Shown here: positions 14,841 to 14,938 of the stretch, one piece after another
Position numbering within the stretch: the stretch's first letter is position 1
Layout of the letters: the number at the start of each line of letters is the position of its first letter
From: CBDDRG01 sp965232975
GTDB lineage: Bacteria; Pseudomonadota; Gammaproteobacteria; Pseudomonadales; Porticoccaceae
Reading direction: 5' to 3'
Length of the DNA: 14,938 bases
NCBI GenBank assembly: GCA_965232975.1
Contig: CBDDRG010000235.1
Location: 1 to 14,938, forward strand
The notes under the pieces: generated by a model
The model's database searches: none
Told to the model about the DNA's origin: nothing
The model's input: the letters and a program-made list of their open reading frames with translations, nothing else
Program-made: the position numbers and the translations under genes

Positions 14841-14938
14841 GCGACCCTTAAGGCTCGAACTCTCCGGCGGTCTTTACCATGTCACCGCGCGTGGCGACGG
14901 GCGGGAGGATATTTATCTGGGAGATGCCGATCGCGAAG
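14836..14938 (+). CDS. REP-associated tyrosine transposase (IS200-like), 5' part
   Basis: Thirty-four codons are visible before the window ends. MARPLRLELSGGLYHVTARG and then DGREDIYLGDADRE match the N-terminus of Y1 (HUH-related, IS200/IS605-like) transposases of the RAYT type, whose hallmark start is ARPLR.E.PGA.YHVTARG. The catalytic HUH and Tyr are beyond the edge. The upstream GGGGTCA leader supports the call. Such proteins mobilise or maintain short palindromic repeats and are usually single copies. Confidence 0.85.
   Translation, partial: MARPLRLELSGGLYHVTARGDGREDIYLGDADRE

Overview
The window is GC-rich bacterial chromosome. The gene set points to a gammaproteobacterium: an OsmB-type lipoprotein, a ybhGFSR-type ABC exporter operon, a long RecQ with a C-terminal helix-turn-helix tail, and a REP-associated (IS200-like) transposase preceded by the GGGGTCAGGTCTTGCA-type leader. 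I cannot name the genus from sequence alone. No phage module, CRISPR array, rRNA or tRNA was seen.

Layout: (1) 1-860, minus strand: small stress/envelope genes, namely a frameshifted small charged protein, osmB, and a 62-aa helical lipoprotein, with a good intrinsic terminator between the last two. (2) 880-1986: gene-poor decayed ground. A cluster of five inverted repeats (884-1029) leads into an unassigned stretch and then an acyl-CoA dehydrogenase fragment that carries two frameshifts and loses its C-terminal half. (3) 1987-3105: a small 4-TM membrane protein (plus strand) convergent with a UPF0016/GDT1-family manganese exporter (minus strand). (4) 3298-8350, minus strand: a complete exporter operon in the order HlyD adaptor, tandem ABC ATPase, ABC-2 permease, ABC-2 permease, matching E. 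coli ybhG-ybhF-ybhS-ybhR in order and architecture. (5) 8562-9179, minus: a SCO1/SenC copper chaperone ending in its own probable terminator. (6) 9301-13435, plus strand: an unrecognised membrane-anchored protein, RecQ helicase, and an alpha/beta hydrolase that probably starts at TTG. (7) 13436-14938: a second decayed zone with a short-chain dehydrogenase fragment, the C-terminal half of a SNF2-type helicase (minus), a cluster of GGGGTCA direct repeats, and the start of a REP-associated transposase running off the right edge.

How the parts work together: the ybh-type genes would form one inner-membrane/periplasm efflux machine. Its ATPase is asymmetric, with one composite site near consensus and one degenerate. 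SCO1 and the Mn exporter flank it and are both metal proteins, but nothing shows that they are co-regulated. The two decayed zones both combine broken catabolic genes (acyl-CoA dehydrogenase, short-chain dehydrogenase) with repeat or transposase material, which suggests past insertion or rearrangement. I do not see a convincing new multi-gene system. The most notable points are the hairpin cluster, the transposase/SNF2 junction, and the asymmetric exporter ATPase.
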